A stretch of DNA of 64,000 bases, taken from NCBI GenBank assembly GCA_028583605.1, contig CM053327.1:37828126-37892125 (forward strand), in the 5' to 3' direction. Made by a program: the position numbers and the translations under genes. This document shows, piece by piece, positions 10,510-23,195 of the stretch. How positions within the stretch are numbered: position 1 is the stretch's first letter; each line of letters begins with the position of its first letter. Under the pieces are notes generated by a model. That model was not told the origin of the DNA. It searched no databases and worked only from the letters and a program-made list of their open reading frames with translations. Source of the DNA: Dastarcus helophoroides. Taxonomy: Eukaryota > Arthropoda > Insecta > Coleoptera > Bothrideridae.

Positions 10510-13500
10510 CAGGGGTCGGCAAACCGATGCTCGCGAGCCGCATGCGGCTCTTTTAAAAGAAAATTACGGCTCTTTAAATTCCCCTAAAAAATAAATAAAT
10601 AAAAGCTAGAGTGGGCAGATACGCAGACACTCATTAAACCTACAGAAGTCAAAATTTCCAAAAATACTTTTCCAGGAATTTTAACAAAAAGTTATGATTT
10701 TAACAAGTATTTTTTCAAAATTTTTGATTTACTTGTATTAACATTTTCAAAAAAAAACATGAAATTTGAAATTTCTAGAAAAAAATTTTTCTCATTATTT
10801 TTACTTCTTTGTTTGTAAATTTTCTGTAACCTTGAAATTTCTTAAAAAAAGGTGAATTGCTTTTGTAAGAAGCAACATCTAAATTTACAGAAACGGCAAA
10901 TATCAAAGTTCGAAATAAAAGCAGAAATTTCCAGAAAAAGCTGAATTTTGAGCAAAAGAGATTCCGAAAAAATTGAGAAAATGAAAACTTCGGAAAAATT
11001 GAGAAACAAAAGAGGATTTCGAAAAAATTGGGAAAAAGGAAGAGATTTCGAAAAATATGAATTTATCAAAAGTTCTTAATGAAAGGTAAAATTTTGGAAA
11101 AAAACCGTTGAATTTCGACAATAGATTGAAACCCAAAACAAATTAAAAAACCTAAAATTTGTAGATAATTTTAAATTTTTTAAAAATTGCAAAATTTTGC
11201 AAAAAGAAATTGTAAGAATGAACTGGAAGCTTAGAAAAAATTGTTGTTCAGAAAAGAAGAAAAAAGCCAAACTAGGAAAAATTTCAAGGAAAAAGTCAAA
11301 ATTTTAGGAAAAGCTCGAAATTTCGACAAAAAATTTGCAATTTTTATGAGAAAGTTAAATTTTAAGAATCAATTTGAAATTTCGAAAACAACACGATTTA
11401 AAAAAATCCAAATTTTTAGATAAATTCATATTTTTAGAGAATTTGTAAAATAATTTCGAAAAAAATTCCAAGAAAAGTTCGAGAAAAGTATTTAACTTGG
11501 AAAAAAGGTCAACATTTTCCAGAAAAAGCCAAATTTTGAGAAAAAGGAAGAGATTTCGAAAAATATTAATTTATTAAAAGTTCTCGATAAAAGGTAAAAT
11601 TTCAGAAAAAAAACCGTAGAATTTCGACAGGCCAAATTAAAAACCTGAAATTTCCAAATAATTTTAAATTTTTTCAGATATAGTAAAATTTCGAAAAGAG
11701 AAATTGTAAAAATTAACTGGAAGCTTAGAACGATCTGTAAAACCGTCTAAGGTTTTCAGTAAAGAAGAAAAAAGTCCAATTTTAGGAAGAATTTCACGAA
11801 AAAAGTTTAGGACAGCTCAAAATTTCGATAAAAAATTGTAATTTTTCAGAGAAAGCTAAATTTTCAGAATAAATTTCCAATTTCGCGAACAAGACGAATT
11901 AAAAAAACCTCCAAATTTTCAGATAAGTTCGAATTTTGAAAAAATTGGTAAAATACTTTCGAACGAAAATTCCAAGAAAATTCTGAGAAGTGTTGAACCT
12001 TTAAAAAAAAGGTCAACATTTTCCAGAAAAAGCCAAATCTTCAGAAAAAGGAACAGATTTCGAAAAAAATTGGGAAAAATGAAGAGATAAAAAAATGGAT
12101 TTGCCTAATTGGGAAAAAGGGAGAAATGATTTGATAGTTCTCAAAAAAGGCAAAATTTTAGCAAAAAAACGTCGAATTTCGACAATAGATTGAAACCTAA
12201 AACAAATTAAAATTTGTAGACAATTTTAAATTTTTTGAAAAATTGCAAAATTTTGCAAAGAGAAATTGTAAGAATAAACTGGAAGCTTAGAAAAAATTGT
12301 TGAAATTTAAAAAATTCGAAGTTTTTCAGAAAAGAAGAAAAAAAGCAAAACTAGGAACAATTTTAAGGAAAAAGTCAAAATTTTAAGAAAAGCTCGAAAT
12401 TTCGACAAAAAATTTACAATTTTAATGAGAAAGTTAAATTTCAAGAATCAATTTTAAATTTCAAAAACAAGACGATTTTAAAAAATCCAAATTTTCAGAT
12501 AAATTCATATTTTCAGAGAATTTGTGAACTAATTTCGAAAAAAAATTCCAAGAAAAGTTCGAGAAAAGTATTTAACTTAGAAAAAAGGTCAACATTTTCC
12601 AGAAAATTTTGAGAAAAAGGAAGAGATTTCGAATAAAAATTGGGAAAAATGAAGAGATTTAAATAAATAAAATGAATTTGTCCAAAGTTTTCAAATAAGG
12701 ACAAAATTTCAGAAAAAAAACGTCGAATTTCGAAAATATATTGCAACCCAAAACAAATTTAAAAACTTGAAATTTTTAGATAAAAGAGAAATTGTAAAGA
12801 TGAACTGGAAGCTAAAAAAGTGTCTGTCTTTAAAAAAGTGGAAGATTTTCAGAGAAGCAGAAAAAAGTCACATTTTTGGAAATTTTTCAAGGTAAGAGTC
12901 AACATTTTAAGAAAAGTTCCAAATTTCGATAAAAATTTGCAACTTTCCAAAGAAAATTAAATTTTAAGAATAAATTTGAAATTTCGAAAACAAGACGAAT
13001 TACAAAAAAACTATATTTTCAGATAAATCGAATTTTTAAAAAAAATTGGTAAAATAATTTTCAAAGGAGAGAGAATGTTGATAAAACTTCGAATTTCAAG
13101 AAGTGTTAAACTTTAAAAAAAGGTAAAAATGTCCCAGAGAAAATGAAATTTTAAGAAAAAAAATCAAATATTGAGATTAGAAAATAGATGAATTTCTTTC
13201 GAAATAAAAGTTGATATTTCAGGAAATATCCGAATTTTGAAAAAAGAAATTTCGAAAAATATGAATTTCTCAAAAATTCTCAAAAAACTAAAATTTTAGA
13301 AAAAAACGTCGAATTTTGATTGATTGAAACTTGGAACAAATTTCAAAACCTGAAATTTTTAGACAAATTTGAATTTTGCGAAAAATTGTAAAATCTCGAA
13401 AAGATAAATTGTAAAAGGCTTAGAAAGAATTGTCATACTTTTAAAAGTCGAAGTTTTTCAGAGAAGAAGAAAATGAATAATTTGCACTTTTCCAGAGAAA

Positions 13501-15316
13501 GTTAAATTTTGAGAATAAATTTGAAATTTCGAGAACAAGACGAATTAAAAGAAAACTCCAAATTTTCAGAAAAATTCGAAATTTGAGAAAATTGATAAAA
13601 TAATTTCAAAATAAAAACGAATGTCGATAAAGCTTCCAGTTTCGAGAAAAGTGTTGAACTTTAAAAAAAGGGCAAAATTTCCCAGAGAAAGTAAAATTTT
13701 AGGAACAGAATCAAATTTTAAGAAAAAAAATCAAATATTGAGATTAGAAAATAGATGAATTTCTTTCGAAATAAAAGTTGATATTTCAGGAAATATCCGA
13801 ATTTTGAAAAAAAGAAATTTCGAAAAATATGATTTTCTCAAAAATTCTCAAAAAAGTAAAATTTTTAGAAAAAAACGTCGAATTTTGATTGATTGAAACT
13901 CGGAACAAATTTCAAAACCTGAAATTTTTAGACAAATTTAAATTTTGCGAAAAATTGTAAAATCTCGGAAAGATAAATTGTAAAAGGCTTAGAAAGAATT
14001 GTCATACTTTTAAAAGTCGAAGTTTTTCAGAGAAGAAGAAAATAAATAATTTGCACTTTTCCAGAGAAATTTAAATTTTGAGAATAAATTTGAAATTTCG
14101 AGAACAAGACGAATTAAAAGAAAACTCCAAATTTTCAGAAAAATTCGAAATTTGAGAAAATTGATAAAATAATTTCAAAATAAAAACGAATGTCGATAAA
14201 ACTTCCAGTTTCGAGAAAAGTGTTGAACTTTAAAAAAAGGTCAAAATTTCCCCGAGAAAATCAAATTTTAGGAACAGAATCAAATTTTTGATAATCAAAC
14301 ATTGTGAAAGGGGATGAATTTCGTCGATAAAATCGCAGCTCGCAGAAATATAATAAAATGTCGAATTTTCAGTTAAAAGTTGAAATTTCCAGAAACACGT
14401 AATTTTGCGAAACATGTTGACATTTCCAGAAAATAAATAAAAGTTTAAATGTTCAGTAAAAGTCAATATTTGGGGAAAATGGTAAAATTTGGAAAATGTG
14501 AAAATGGTGAGATTTGGAAAAGGAACGTAATTTAAAAATAGAAATTTCGAGAGGAACGTCGCAATTTAGAACAAAGTCAAAAAAATGTAATTTTGGAGAA
14601 AAGTCAAACTTAAGAATAGATTTCAATTTCGAACAAAGAAAATTTGAGAAAAAGGTCGAAATCTTCAAAAATTATTTTATTTAACATTTCCAAATTATTA
14701 CCTCAAATTTTTACTTAAAAAAAAATGACAAAAGATGAATTTTTGAGAAATAAGTCGAATCTTCCAGTAGATCGAATTAGAAAAAAGTAAACATTTACAC
14801 AGATTATGTTTTTTTCAATTTATTTAACATTTCTTCGGCCCAGTTTGGAAATATTTAAATTTTTTTATGGTTTGTTGACAATTTTCTAAACAGTTTTTGA
14901 AATGCGACTACGTGATATTTAAATTTATTGAAAACGTCACTTCATGACAGTTCACAAATGAAGAATTTACACAGATTGTCGAGTCTTGAGAAGAAAGGAA
15001 GTTTTAGGGAAAAAAGTCGAAATACATAGTTAAAAAAAAGACGAATACAGAGAAGGATTAAAAAGTCGAATTTACGAGAAAAAGGCAAATTTTGAAATAA
15101 AGCTTCAAATTATAAGAAATGAAAGGTCTTTTGGGCTGATATGTTTTCTTTTGACTACATGAGTCAGAGGGGTCTCTCCCTGTCCCATATTTTGTCTGAT
15201 TTAATTTTGAAATAAAATATTAAATCAGCAAAAAAAATTCGTGGCTCTTTGAAATTCATGAAACCAATTTCTTTAGTGCGGTTGGCTCTTTTGGCTTAAA
15301 AGTTTGCCGACCACTG
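10510..15316 (-). mobile_element. Large non-autonomous hAT-type element A with minisatellite interior
   Basis: Ends are CAGGGGTCGGCAAAC at 10510 and the inverted GTTTGCCGACCACTG ending at 15316, a well-known hAT end type. The left subterminal block has GAGCCGCATGCGGCTC, and the right carries GTGGCTCTTTGAAATTCATG. Flanking 8-bp sites TCCTAACC and CCCTAATC match at 6 of 8 positions, as expected of an aged hAT target duplication. The 4.8-kb interior has no transposase. It is A-rich DNA of GAAATTTCGAAAA type with a higher period of about 540-580 bp (for example the blocks starting near 13170 and 13740). It is the inverted relative of the element at 46003-49919: minus-strand frames here and plus-strand frames there are clearly alike (both contain EHLNFYLFSGN). 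Strand is assigned relative to that copy. Confidence 0.85.
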
Positions 15317-15960
15317 CCCTAATCTCTTTAACTTTATTTCGACGCCAGGACTACTTTTTGACTTCATTTCTTCAGCAAATAAATTTTTATTATTTTACTT
15401 CTTCAGTAGAAAGAATAAAGAATCTTGTTTGCTTAATCTAACTTAACTTTTTAGCATCAATACCAATGTTTCTGATTTTCTTTTTTCTGGAGAAGAATAT
15501 ATATTTAGCTTTCTGTCTTTTGCAGAACAACTTCCCATTTTTATTTATCCAGCTGAAATGACAAAATTCCGAAAAAAATAGAAATATTGAAAGAGTTAAA
15601 ATTTTCGGATGCTCCAAATTTTGAAAAAAGATCAAAATTTTGAAAAAATGGGAATCTTGAAATAAATGCAAATTTTAAATATCTAAAATTTTTAAAATAA
15701 GTAGCAATCTTCCAGAACAACAGACATTAATAAGGATCGAAATTTTCACAAAGTCGAATGTTTGAAAAAAGGCAAAATATTTTATTGGTCGAAGATCGGT
15801 TGAAGATGGGGGCAATTTTCACAGAGGTGGCAGAACAAGTCGAAAAAAGCTCAGGCGAGCATTGGAATTTTCCCTATGGCACCATGGAAATGAATCTGTC
15901 AAAAAATTCGCTCAAGTCAATTTCGGCATCCAAGCTAAATCTCAGTGAATTCCCTACAAT
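15317..15960. other. AT-rich leader region of Cys-rich gene 1
   Basis: About 640 bp of AT-rich DNA with AAATTTTGAAAAA tracts up to 15780. The last 200 bp are less skewed and probably hold the promoter and 5' UTR of the gene at 15961. I could not identify a TATA box or initiator with confidence. Confidence 0.4.
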
Positions 15961-16206
15961 ATGTCGTTCCCACCGATGGCGCCGTGCTGCTACGGCGTGG
16001 GGGTCTCCGCTTGCGCCCCACCCTGCCCCCAACCGTGCGCTATTCTATCGTGTAATTACGTGCCGTTGCGGCCCTTTTATTACCCAGCCACGCCGGCCTT
16101 ACCTGTACCCCCAATGCCCGTACCTTGCAATCGACCGCCTTGTATAATACCCAAAGGTAAAGGACCAGTTACCGTGATTTCCTGTTACCCTTGCTGTCCC
16201 TGTTAG
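15961..16206 (+). CDS. Small Cys/Pro-rich protein 1 (MSFPPMAP family)
   Basis: An 81-residue single-exon frame starting MSFPPMAPCCYGVGVSACAP and ending CYPCCPC. It has 12 cysteines, mostly as PC, PCC or SC pairs, and abundant proline. No signal peptide is evident: the N-terminus is proline-rich with no hydrophobic run. A second gene at 28947-29171 shares the start at nucleotide level (ATGTCGTTCCCACCGATGGC), and this supports the chosen ATG and the idea that it is real. A poly(A) signal follows at 16304. Its GC content is well above the surrounding DNA, also typical of real coding sequence here. Function is not known. The composition recalls the Cys-Gly-Pro proteins of insect sperm tails (Drosophila Mst(3)CGP family), but chorion, cuticle or metal-binding roles are possible. 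The overlapping longer frame starting at 15758 is a frame shadow. Confidence 0.65.
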   Translation: MSFPPMAPCCYGVGVSACAPPCPQPCAILSCNYVPLRPFYYPATPALPVPPMPVPCNRPPCIIPKGKGPVTVISCYPCCPC

Positions 16207-16303
16207 TGTTCGATGATGGTGTGACGTTATGTCCTGATTTTGTGCCGGTTTGTATCAAGTTCGATTGTAATTGTGAACGGAACGTGATATTGTACTAATT
16301 ACT

Positions 16304-16309
16304 AATAAA
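16304..16309 (+). promoter_or_regulatory. Poly(A) signal AATAAA for Cys-rich gene 1
   Basis: Canonical AATAAA about 100 bp after the stop codon at 16206, followed within 30 bp by a T-rich tract, the usual arrangement of a cleavage site. Confidence 0.6.
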
Positions 16310-16406
16310 ACTAAAAACTGTCCCTTTTTTTTTATCTTATCAAGCTGTCAAAATAATTGGTTAATCTAGAGACAAGTTGTCAAAATAATTGGGTAATTGT
16401 TCGTTA

Positions 16407-16683
16407 TGCCGGCTCTTCACTCTCGCCGAGACGATACGAGGGAACTCGAGGGCGAGAATGTGAAAGCTATGTTCGTTTTGACTCGCTTTGTCTCCGTTCG
16501 CCTCGGAAGTGCTCCGTATCGAGTCGATTTTTGGGGCCGAGTCAAAGGAAATGAACCGAGGCGAACGCCTCCAATGAATACGTTAACCGAGAGTACCAGC
16601 GAAAGGGTAGATATAGCCCTTGCAGTTACATTTGTCCTGTCAAATGTCTCGCCGAAATGTTCGGCGAGAGTGAAGAGCCGGCA
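16407..16683. mobile_element. MITE with TGCCGGCTCTTCACTCTCGC ends and TTA duplication
   Basis: 277-bp element with perfect inverted ends (TGCCGGCTCTTCACTCTCGC and inverse) and TTA on both sides (16404-16406 and 16684-16686). A second copy with the same ends and the same TTA site lies at 33890-34139. A 3-bp TTA/TAA target fits PIF/Harbinger; this is inferred from ends only. The two overlapping frames inside it (65 and 96 codons) are not genes. Confidence 0.85.
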
Positions 16684-16689
16684 TTAACG

Positions 16690-17655
16690 TTTAGGAATCA
16701 AAATTAGGCTTTAGATTCGATTTATCGACTACAAGGATTCGATTCTTACCATCGATAGAATTTTAAAGTTCTCTTGGCGTAAAAATCAATTACTGATGGA
16801 TATAATAATATAATATAATAAATTGTGAGCGATAACAGATCTAGCAGAACAAAGATCTACTGAATATAATTATCTCAAAGTCCTCAGGCAAAAAAGGAAA
16901 ACTCTGGATAGGAAGTATTGATTCCTATAATTAATAAAACACTGGAAGATTTCATCGTTGTATATACTTCCAATTAATTCAAGAAACGCTTAAGAAAGCT
17001 TAAAAGCTCTCGTTTTGTTCATGAAATCCAATTAGCAAAATATCTAAATTTAATAGAAAGAAACTCTGTGGTAAAAGATCAAACGAATTTATTTTATTTA
17101 CGTCAAAGAATTTTCGAAAACGAACTCGATTCTCCTGGTTTTGTTTGCGTGGTGATCCCCCGAGAAAGTGTGTAAGTTAGAGCACTGGCTGCAACAAGAT
17201 CTTATTCATTTCAGCTGTCACTAATTAAATTGGCTACGGTGAGAAAGGAGGCGATGGAGCATTGGTACAATTTGGAATTAACCTTGCTGCAATTTTCTTT
17301 ACGTAAACGGTTTTATTCCCAAAGTAATACAATTGGTACCAGTTGTAAATGCCTCTGGTTTAAATATGAAATATCGATTGAGATTCTACGAAAATAGTCT
17401 TCATAAAAATCGTTCTCTAATAGGTTGTATTACATATTTTATTCTTTGACTAAGAAGGTAATTCAGGGGATGATTCATGCAATTTTAACAAGAAAATATT
17501 TTTAGTTTATAAGATTATTAGTCCCTTTCAACGAAACACTTGCTAGTTCTCTTAATTCCCGCTTTCTAATCATAGCCCCCACTGAATATAATAGATTTTT
17601 CCTTTGCGAATAAATTTGTGTGCATAAACATTTAAAATTAACTAAACATTTCTAG
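16690..17655. other. Non-coding AT-rich stretch
   Basis: About 970 bp with no open frame over 60 codons, no transposon ends and no RNA-like structure that I can support. Confidence 0.5.
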
Positions 17656-18246
17656 GCAAGTAGAATGCAACCTAGACTACAAATTCATGCAGCCCTCCAT
17701 GCGGCGTGTATAGTGAATCATAGGTAGCTGAACTACCAACAGTTGAAACACTGCCACCTAGCGAAGCGGTTGCTCTCTAGGAAAAAGTTCCCAGAATACA
17801 AGGATTCTAATGCACAGACCAATAGGTTTGAACATTTATTAGATTCGAAGTTTGGAAACCAAATAGCGGTTTCGATCTTGTTACATCTTGTCAGTTTGGT
17901 ATATCCAACTCGAATGCTAACAAATGTTCCGACAAGTAAGTACTAAAGAATTCACGGACGTCAAGCGTGTGACTCTTAGTACTACCACCTATTGGTCCAT
18001 AGAGAAACTATGGCCATCGCCAACAAGATCGAAACCGGTATTTGGTTTCCAAACTTCGAACCTAATAAATGTTCAAACCTATTTGGCATGTGCATTAGAA
18101 TCCTTGTCTTCTGGGAACTTTTTCCTAGAGAGCAACCACTTCGCTAGGTGGCAGTGTTTCAACTGTTGGTAGTTCAGCTACCTATGATTCGCTGTACAAG
18201 CCTGGAGGGCTGCATGAATTTGTAATCTAGGTTGCATTCTACTTGC
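17656..18246. mobile_element. Foldback element, full-length reference copy
   Basis: 591 bp with long inverted arms: left begins GCAAGTAGAATGCAACCTAG, right ends CTAGGTTGCATTCTACTTGC. Between the arms is the family's middle block (TCAGTTTGGTATATCCAACT, GTAAGTACTAAAGAATTCAC, ACCTATTGGTCCATAGAGAA). Arms have diverged by scattered changes (for example AAATAGCGG against AAATACCGG), unlike the copy at 4756-5219. No transposase is encoded; foldback-type mobility is inferred from structure and the presence of four copies in this window. Confidence 0.8.
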
Positions 18247-18305
18247 ATAAGGAATGTAATTGGTCTGTGAATTAGTAAACATTTGTAGTAGATTTTTAAA
18301 ACTTG

Positions 18306-18374
18306 ACGTGCGGGACCGTGGATCGAACCCAGAACCTTCTACGTGGCACCACTGAACTACCACATCGCACGTCA
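18306..18374 (-). repeat. tRNA-like SINE head (second type), minus strand
   Basis: Read on the minus strand: A-box-like TGGTAGTTCAGTGGTGCC and a perfect B-box GGTTCGATCC inside TTCTGGGTTCGATCCACGGT, bounded by GACGTGCG and CGCACGTC, which can pair as an acceptor-like stem. The anticodon arm is missing or shortened, so this is a degraded tRNA-derived element, not a functional tRNA. Confidence 0.6.
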
Positions 18375-18424
18375 CCAATTTTAATTCCACTTATTTATTA
18401 GCATCACATACTAATATTCTCGGT

Positions 18425-21400
18425 ATGTTATTTTCGAGAAAAAAAGTCGACATTTCGAAAAAAAAAATCACACGACTTTTTTTTTTGAAAATTTCGACCT
18501 TTTAGAATCTGACTTCCTAAAAATTTTCACCGATATTTCAAAGTTTGTCTTTTTTTTCAAATTTTGATTTTTGTCTCAAAATTTAATGTTATTTATCGAT
18601 TTTCTCAAAATTCTAATTTTTAATGTCCATAATTTCGAAATTTTTCAAGAAATTTCAATTTATTTTTCAAAATTCGTTCTTGTTTTTAAAATTGAATTAA
18701 CTCTCGAAATTTATCTTTTTCTCGAAATTATAATATAATTTCTCGAAATTTTGAATTTTTTTTTTGAATGTCCTATTTTGTTTTTAAAAATTTTCATTTT
18801 TTAGTATGGAAATTCGTCTTTTTCTCGAAATGTTGGTTCCTTTGTCAAAATTTCGATTCTATTTTAGAAATTTTGATTTTTTTTTCAAAATTTGTTTTTG
18901 TTTTTAAACAATCCAATTCTTTTCTCGAAATTCGTCGTTTTGTCAAAATTTGAATTTTTTTTTCGAAATTTCGACTTTTTTCTCGAAAACTTGACCAGCG
19001 CAGAAAATTTCGAATTTTTTTCTCAAAATTTCGATCTTCCAGAAATTCCAATTTTTTTCTGGAAATTCTTTTTCCTGAATTTTACATTTTTTTTTCTCAA
19101 AGTTCGATATTTTTATAAAATGTTCAATTTTTTTTTTCAAAATTTGTTTTTGCTTTTAAAAAATTCAATTCTTCTCTGGAAATTTGTCATTTTGTCGAAA
19201 TTCGTCATTTTGTCGAAATTTGATTTTATTTTTAGAAATTTCGACTTTTTTTTCGAAAATTCGATCACTGTAAGAAATTTTGAATGTTTTTTCTCAAAAT
19301 TTCGATGTTCTAAAAATTTGAATTTTCTTCTAGAAATTCATCTTTCTCCCGAATTTTTTATTTTTCGAAATTTCGTTCTTTTTATAAAAATTTCGATTTT
19401 TTTCCCAAAACTTGTTTTCGTGTTTAAAAAATTCAATTCTTTTTTCCGAAGTTCACTTTTCTGTCAAAATTTGAATTTTGTTTTCGAAACTTCGACTTTT
19501 TTCTCAAAAATTCGATTACTATAAAGAATTTCGAATGTTTTTTCTCAAAATTTCGATCTTCTAAAAATTTGAATTTTCTTCTAGAAATTGATCTTTTTCC
19601 CGAATTTTTCATTTTTCAAAATTTAGGTTTTTTTTATAAAAATTTCGATTTTTTTCTCAAAATGTGTTTTCGTTTTAAAAAAATTCAATTATTTTCTCGT
19701 TATTGCTCATTTTGTCGAAATTTGATTCTATTTTTGGAAAGTTCGACTTTTTCTCGAAAATTCGATCACTATAAAAAATTTCGAATGTTTTTTCTCAAAA
19801 TTTCGATCTTCTAAAAATTTGAATTTTCTTCTAAAAATTCATCTTTTTCCCGAATTTTTCATTTTTCAAAATTTCGGTCTTTTTATAAAAATTTCGATTT
19901 TTTTCTCAAAATTTGTTTTTGTTTTTAAAAAATTCGATTCTTTTCTCGAAATTCGTCATTTTGTCAAAATTTGATTTTATTTTTAGAAATTTCGATTTTT
20001 TTGCTCAAAAATTCGATCGCTATAAAAATTTTCGAACGTTTTTTCTCAAGATGACGATCTTCTAAAAATTTTAGTTTTCTTCTGGGAATTCATCTTTTTC
20101 CCGAATTTTTCATTTTTCAAAATTTCGGCCTTTTTATAAAAATTTCGATTTTTTTCTCAAAATTTGTTTTTGTTTTTAAAAAATTCGATTCTTTTCTCGA
20201 AATTCGTCATTTTGTCAAAATTTGATTTTATTTTTAGAAATTTCGACTTTTTTGCTCAAAAATTCGATCACTATAAAAAATTTCGAATGTTTTTTCTCAA
20301 AATTTCGATCTTCTAAAAATTTGAATTTTCTTCTAGAAATTCATCTTTTTCCCGAATTTTTCATTTTTCAAAATTTCGGCCTTATAAAAATTTCGCTTTT
20401 TTTTTCCCAAATTTGTTTTCGTTTTTAAAAAATTCAATTCTTTTTTCCAAAATTCGCCTTTCTGTTGAAATTTGAATTTTTTTTCGACATCTGGACTTTT
20501 TTTCTCAGAAATTCGATCACTATAAAATATTTCGCATTTTTTCTCTCAAAATGTCGATCTTCTAAAAATTTCAATTTTCTTCTGGAAATTCATTTTTCCT
20601 GAATTTTTTATTTTTCAAAATTAAGGTATTTTTATCAAAAATTTCGATTTTTTTCTTAAAATTTGTTTTCGTTTTTAAAATATTTAATTCTATTTTTAGA
20701 AATTCGTCTTTTTGTTGAAACTTGAATTTTTTGTCGAAATTTCGACTTTTTTTCTCAAAAATTCGATCACTATAAAAAATTTAGAATGTTTTTTCTGAAA
20801 ATTTCAATCTTCTCAAAATTTAAATTTTCTTCTAGAAATTCATCTTTTTCCCGAATGTTTCATTTTTCAAAATTTCGGTCTTTTTATAAAAATTTCGATT
20901 TTTTTCTCAAAATTTGTTTTTGTTTTTAAAAAATTCAATTCTTTACTCGAAAGTCGTCATTTTGTTAAAATTTGATTTTATTTTTAGAAATTTCGACTTT
21001 TTTTCTCAAAAATTCGACCACTAAAAAATTTCGAATGTTATTTCTTAAAATGACGATCTTATAAAAATTTCAGTTTTCTTCTGGAAATTCATTTTTCCCG
21101 AATTTTTCATTTTTTAAAATTTCGGTCTTTTTCTCTAAATTTGTTTTCAAAAAATTCAATTCCTTTCTCAAAATTCGTCTTTTTGTTGAAATTTGAATTT
21201 TTTTTCGAAATTTTGACTTTTTTCTTAAAACTTCGATCACTATAGAAAATTTCGAGTGTTTTTTCTCGTCGATTTTTCAAAAATTCCAATTTTTTTCTGG
21301 AATTTTTCCTTTGTCCGAATTTTTCAATTTTTTTTCTCGAAATTTCGATATTTTTATAAAGTTTTGGATTTTTTGTCAAAATTTGTTTTTGTTTTTAAAA

Positions 21401-22010
21401 AATTCAATTTTTTTCTCGTTATTCGTCTTTTTATTAAAATTTGAATTTTTTTTCGAAATTTCGACTTTTTTCTCGAAAATTCGATCATCCTAGAAAATTG
21501 CGAATTTTTTTTCTCAAAATTTCGATCTTCCAAAAATTCCAATTTTTTTCTGGAAATTCATCTTTTTCCCGAATTTTTCATTTTTTTTTCAAAATTTAGA
21601 TATTTTTATGAAATGTTCAATTTTCAAAATTCGTTTTTTTGGTGAAATTGGAATTTTTTTTAAAAAATTCGACTTTTTTTCTCAAAAATTCGATCTTTAT
21701 AGAAAATTTCGAATGTTTTTTCTAAAAATTTCGATCTTCTAAAAATTACAATTTTTTCTGGAAATTCATCTTTTGGATATTTCATTTTTTTCTCGAAATT
21801 TCGACTTTTTTCTCGACAATTTTTTTAAAATTCATTTTTATTTTTAAAAATTACAATTTTCTTTCTCCAAAATCTTCCTTTTTTAGAAATTTCAATTTCT
21901 CTCGATATTTGGATCTTTTTCTCGAGTTTTCAATTTTTTTTCTTGAATATTCTATCTTTTTGTAGAAAATTCGAATTTTTTCTCGAAATTACGATCCTCT
22001 AGAGTTAAAG
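18425..22010. repeat. ~250-bp satellite of TTTCGAAATTT-type sequence
   Basis: The marker TTCGATCACTATA recurs at about 19260, 19511, 19761, 20012, 20263, 20512, 20762, 21013 and 21232, with spacings of 249-251 bp except the last (219). Each unit is itself built of short T-rich steps ending in TCGAAA or TCAAAA. At least nine units are regular; sequence before 19000 and after 21500 is the same kind but decayed. Phenylalanine-rich frames such as that at 18892-19524 follow from the composition and are not genes. Confidence 0.85.
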
Positions 22011-23195
22011 AGGACGTTCCACCAGATTGTAGCTTCTCAGGTAAAAACAGACGCCTCAAATGGTTATTTTTGAAGACTTTAACAGAGAATTTTTTCGAAA
22101 CCCTTTAACTGGTAGAAACAGGAAAAAATCGCAGTTGATCATCCGTTTTGTGTTTCAATTTGAATACAACAGATTAGATCTGCGTGAAAATTAGAAAATG
22201 ATTTTGGTTATTCTTGATTTAGAGCTCCTAAGTTTGTTGTTAAAGTTATTTGTAAAGATACAAAGATACCCAAGTAAGAACTTGGGTAAAATGTTCCTTT
22301 TCAACATCTCTCAAAAAAGTCATCAAATTAGAACTGGTCATTTCCGAGTCAAAAACGTCCATGAGCTGATTACTTAGTAGAAGGGTGAGTGAAAGTTCTT
22401 TAAGAAATCCGCTTTGAATAAAAAGACGAAGATTTATCCGGAACAAGCTTTCAATTTTTGTGAAGCAATGAAATCGGAGGCTCAACGGATTAGAGCTGAG
22501 TAAAAACTAACGAACGAATTGGTTACTCTTGAAGATGAGCGCGTAGATTTCCTGTAAATGTCGTGCCACCCATCAGCGAAAATAGGGCAATCGAGCTTTT
22601 TTCTCCGCAGCTTCTCATCCAATTTCTCCTCTTGATTAATAATTTAAACAGTTTGCCCCGATGGGGCCCTAAATCAATCTCGAGATATCGCGGGGAAGAA
22701 AAAGAGGCGAGAAAAAATCATTATTACCTCGTTTACGAGGAAGGATTTCGTTTATTAACACCACGATAAACATTAGAGCTCGACGGAGCGTCAACAAATA
22801 GAAAAGGAAAAGCTCTTTGGGCGAAAGTCTCAGAGCTGGGATGCAATCGATACAAGCAGGTATCCACTTAGGAGGAAGTTTGCTTTTAAGCCTCATGAAT
22901 ACTCTCTTCTTCTGCTTTATGTGTTTGCGTACGTTCAGAAAATTTAAAATAACGCGTCGACCCCGAACGGAAAGCTTACGACGCTGGGAAATTGTTTTAT
23001 TGCCCAATCATCCAAATTTACGAGAAATATTTAACAGCTTTATGTTGTGCCTTCTACAGGACTTCTTTACTGCTGAACACAACTCACTTGAACAATAACT
23101 ATTGACATTTGGACGTGTTACCGGCTCGATGGTTAACATTGTGGATTACTATTAATATGTTTATATAAAATACAATTTTACAACTGACTGACTTA
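22011..23195. other. Unique-looking intergenic/intronic DNA
   Basis: About 1.2 kb, less skewed than its neighbours, with no repeat that I recognise. Overlapping frames of 112 codons (minus, 22669-23007) and 93 codons (plus, 22817-23098) lie here. They overlap on opposite strands and show no motif, so I treat both as chance. This could be conserved non-coding DNA. Confidence 0.4.

Noticed and set aside
15758..16147. 129-codon frame overlapping Cys-rich gene 1
   Set aside because: It overlaps in another frame, has no match in the second gene, and its first half is AT-rich leader sequence.
18768..21542. Phe/Lys-rich frames, the longest 210 codons at 18892
   Set aside because: Composition mirrors the TTTCGAAATTT satellite and the frames recur with its period.
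22895..22935. Missing first coding exon of unc-13 (a TTATGTGTTTGC run before GTACGT)
   Set aside because: The phase and residues do not fit the expected short N-terminal exon ending one base before VKKA.
22669..23098. Overlapping 112- and 93-codon frames as a gene
   Set aside because: They lie on opposite strands over the same bases, and neither has a motif, a splice context or a relative in the window.
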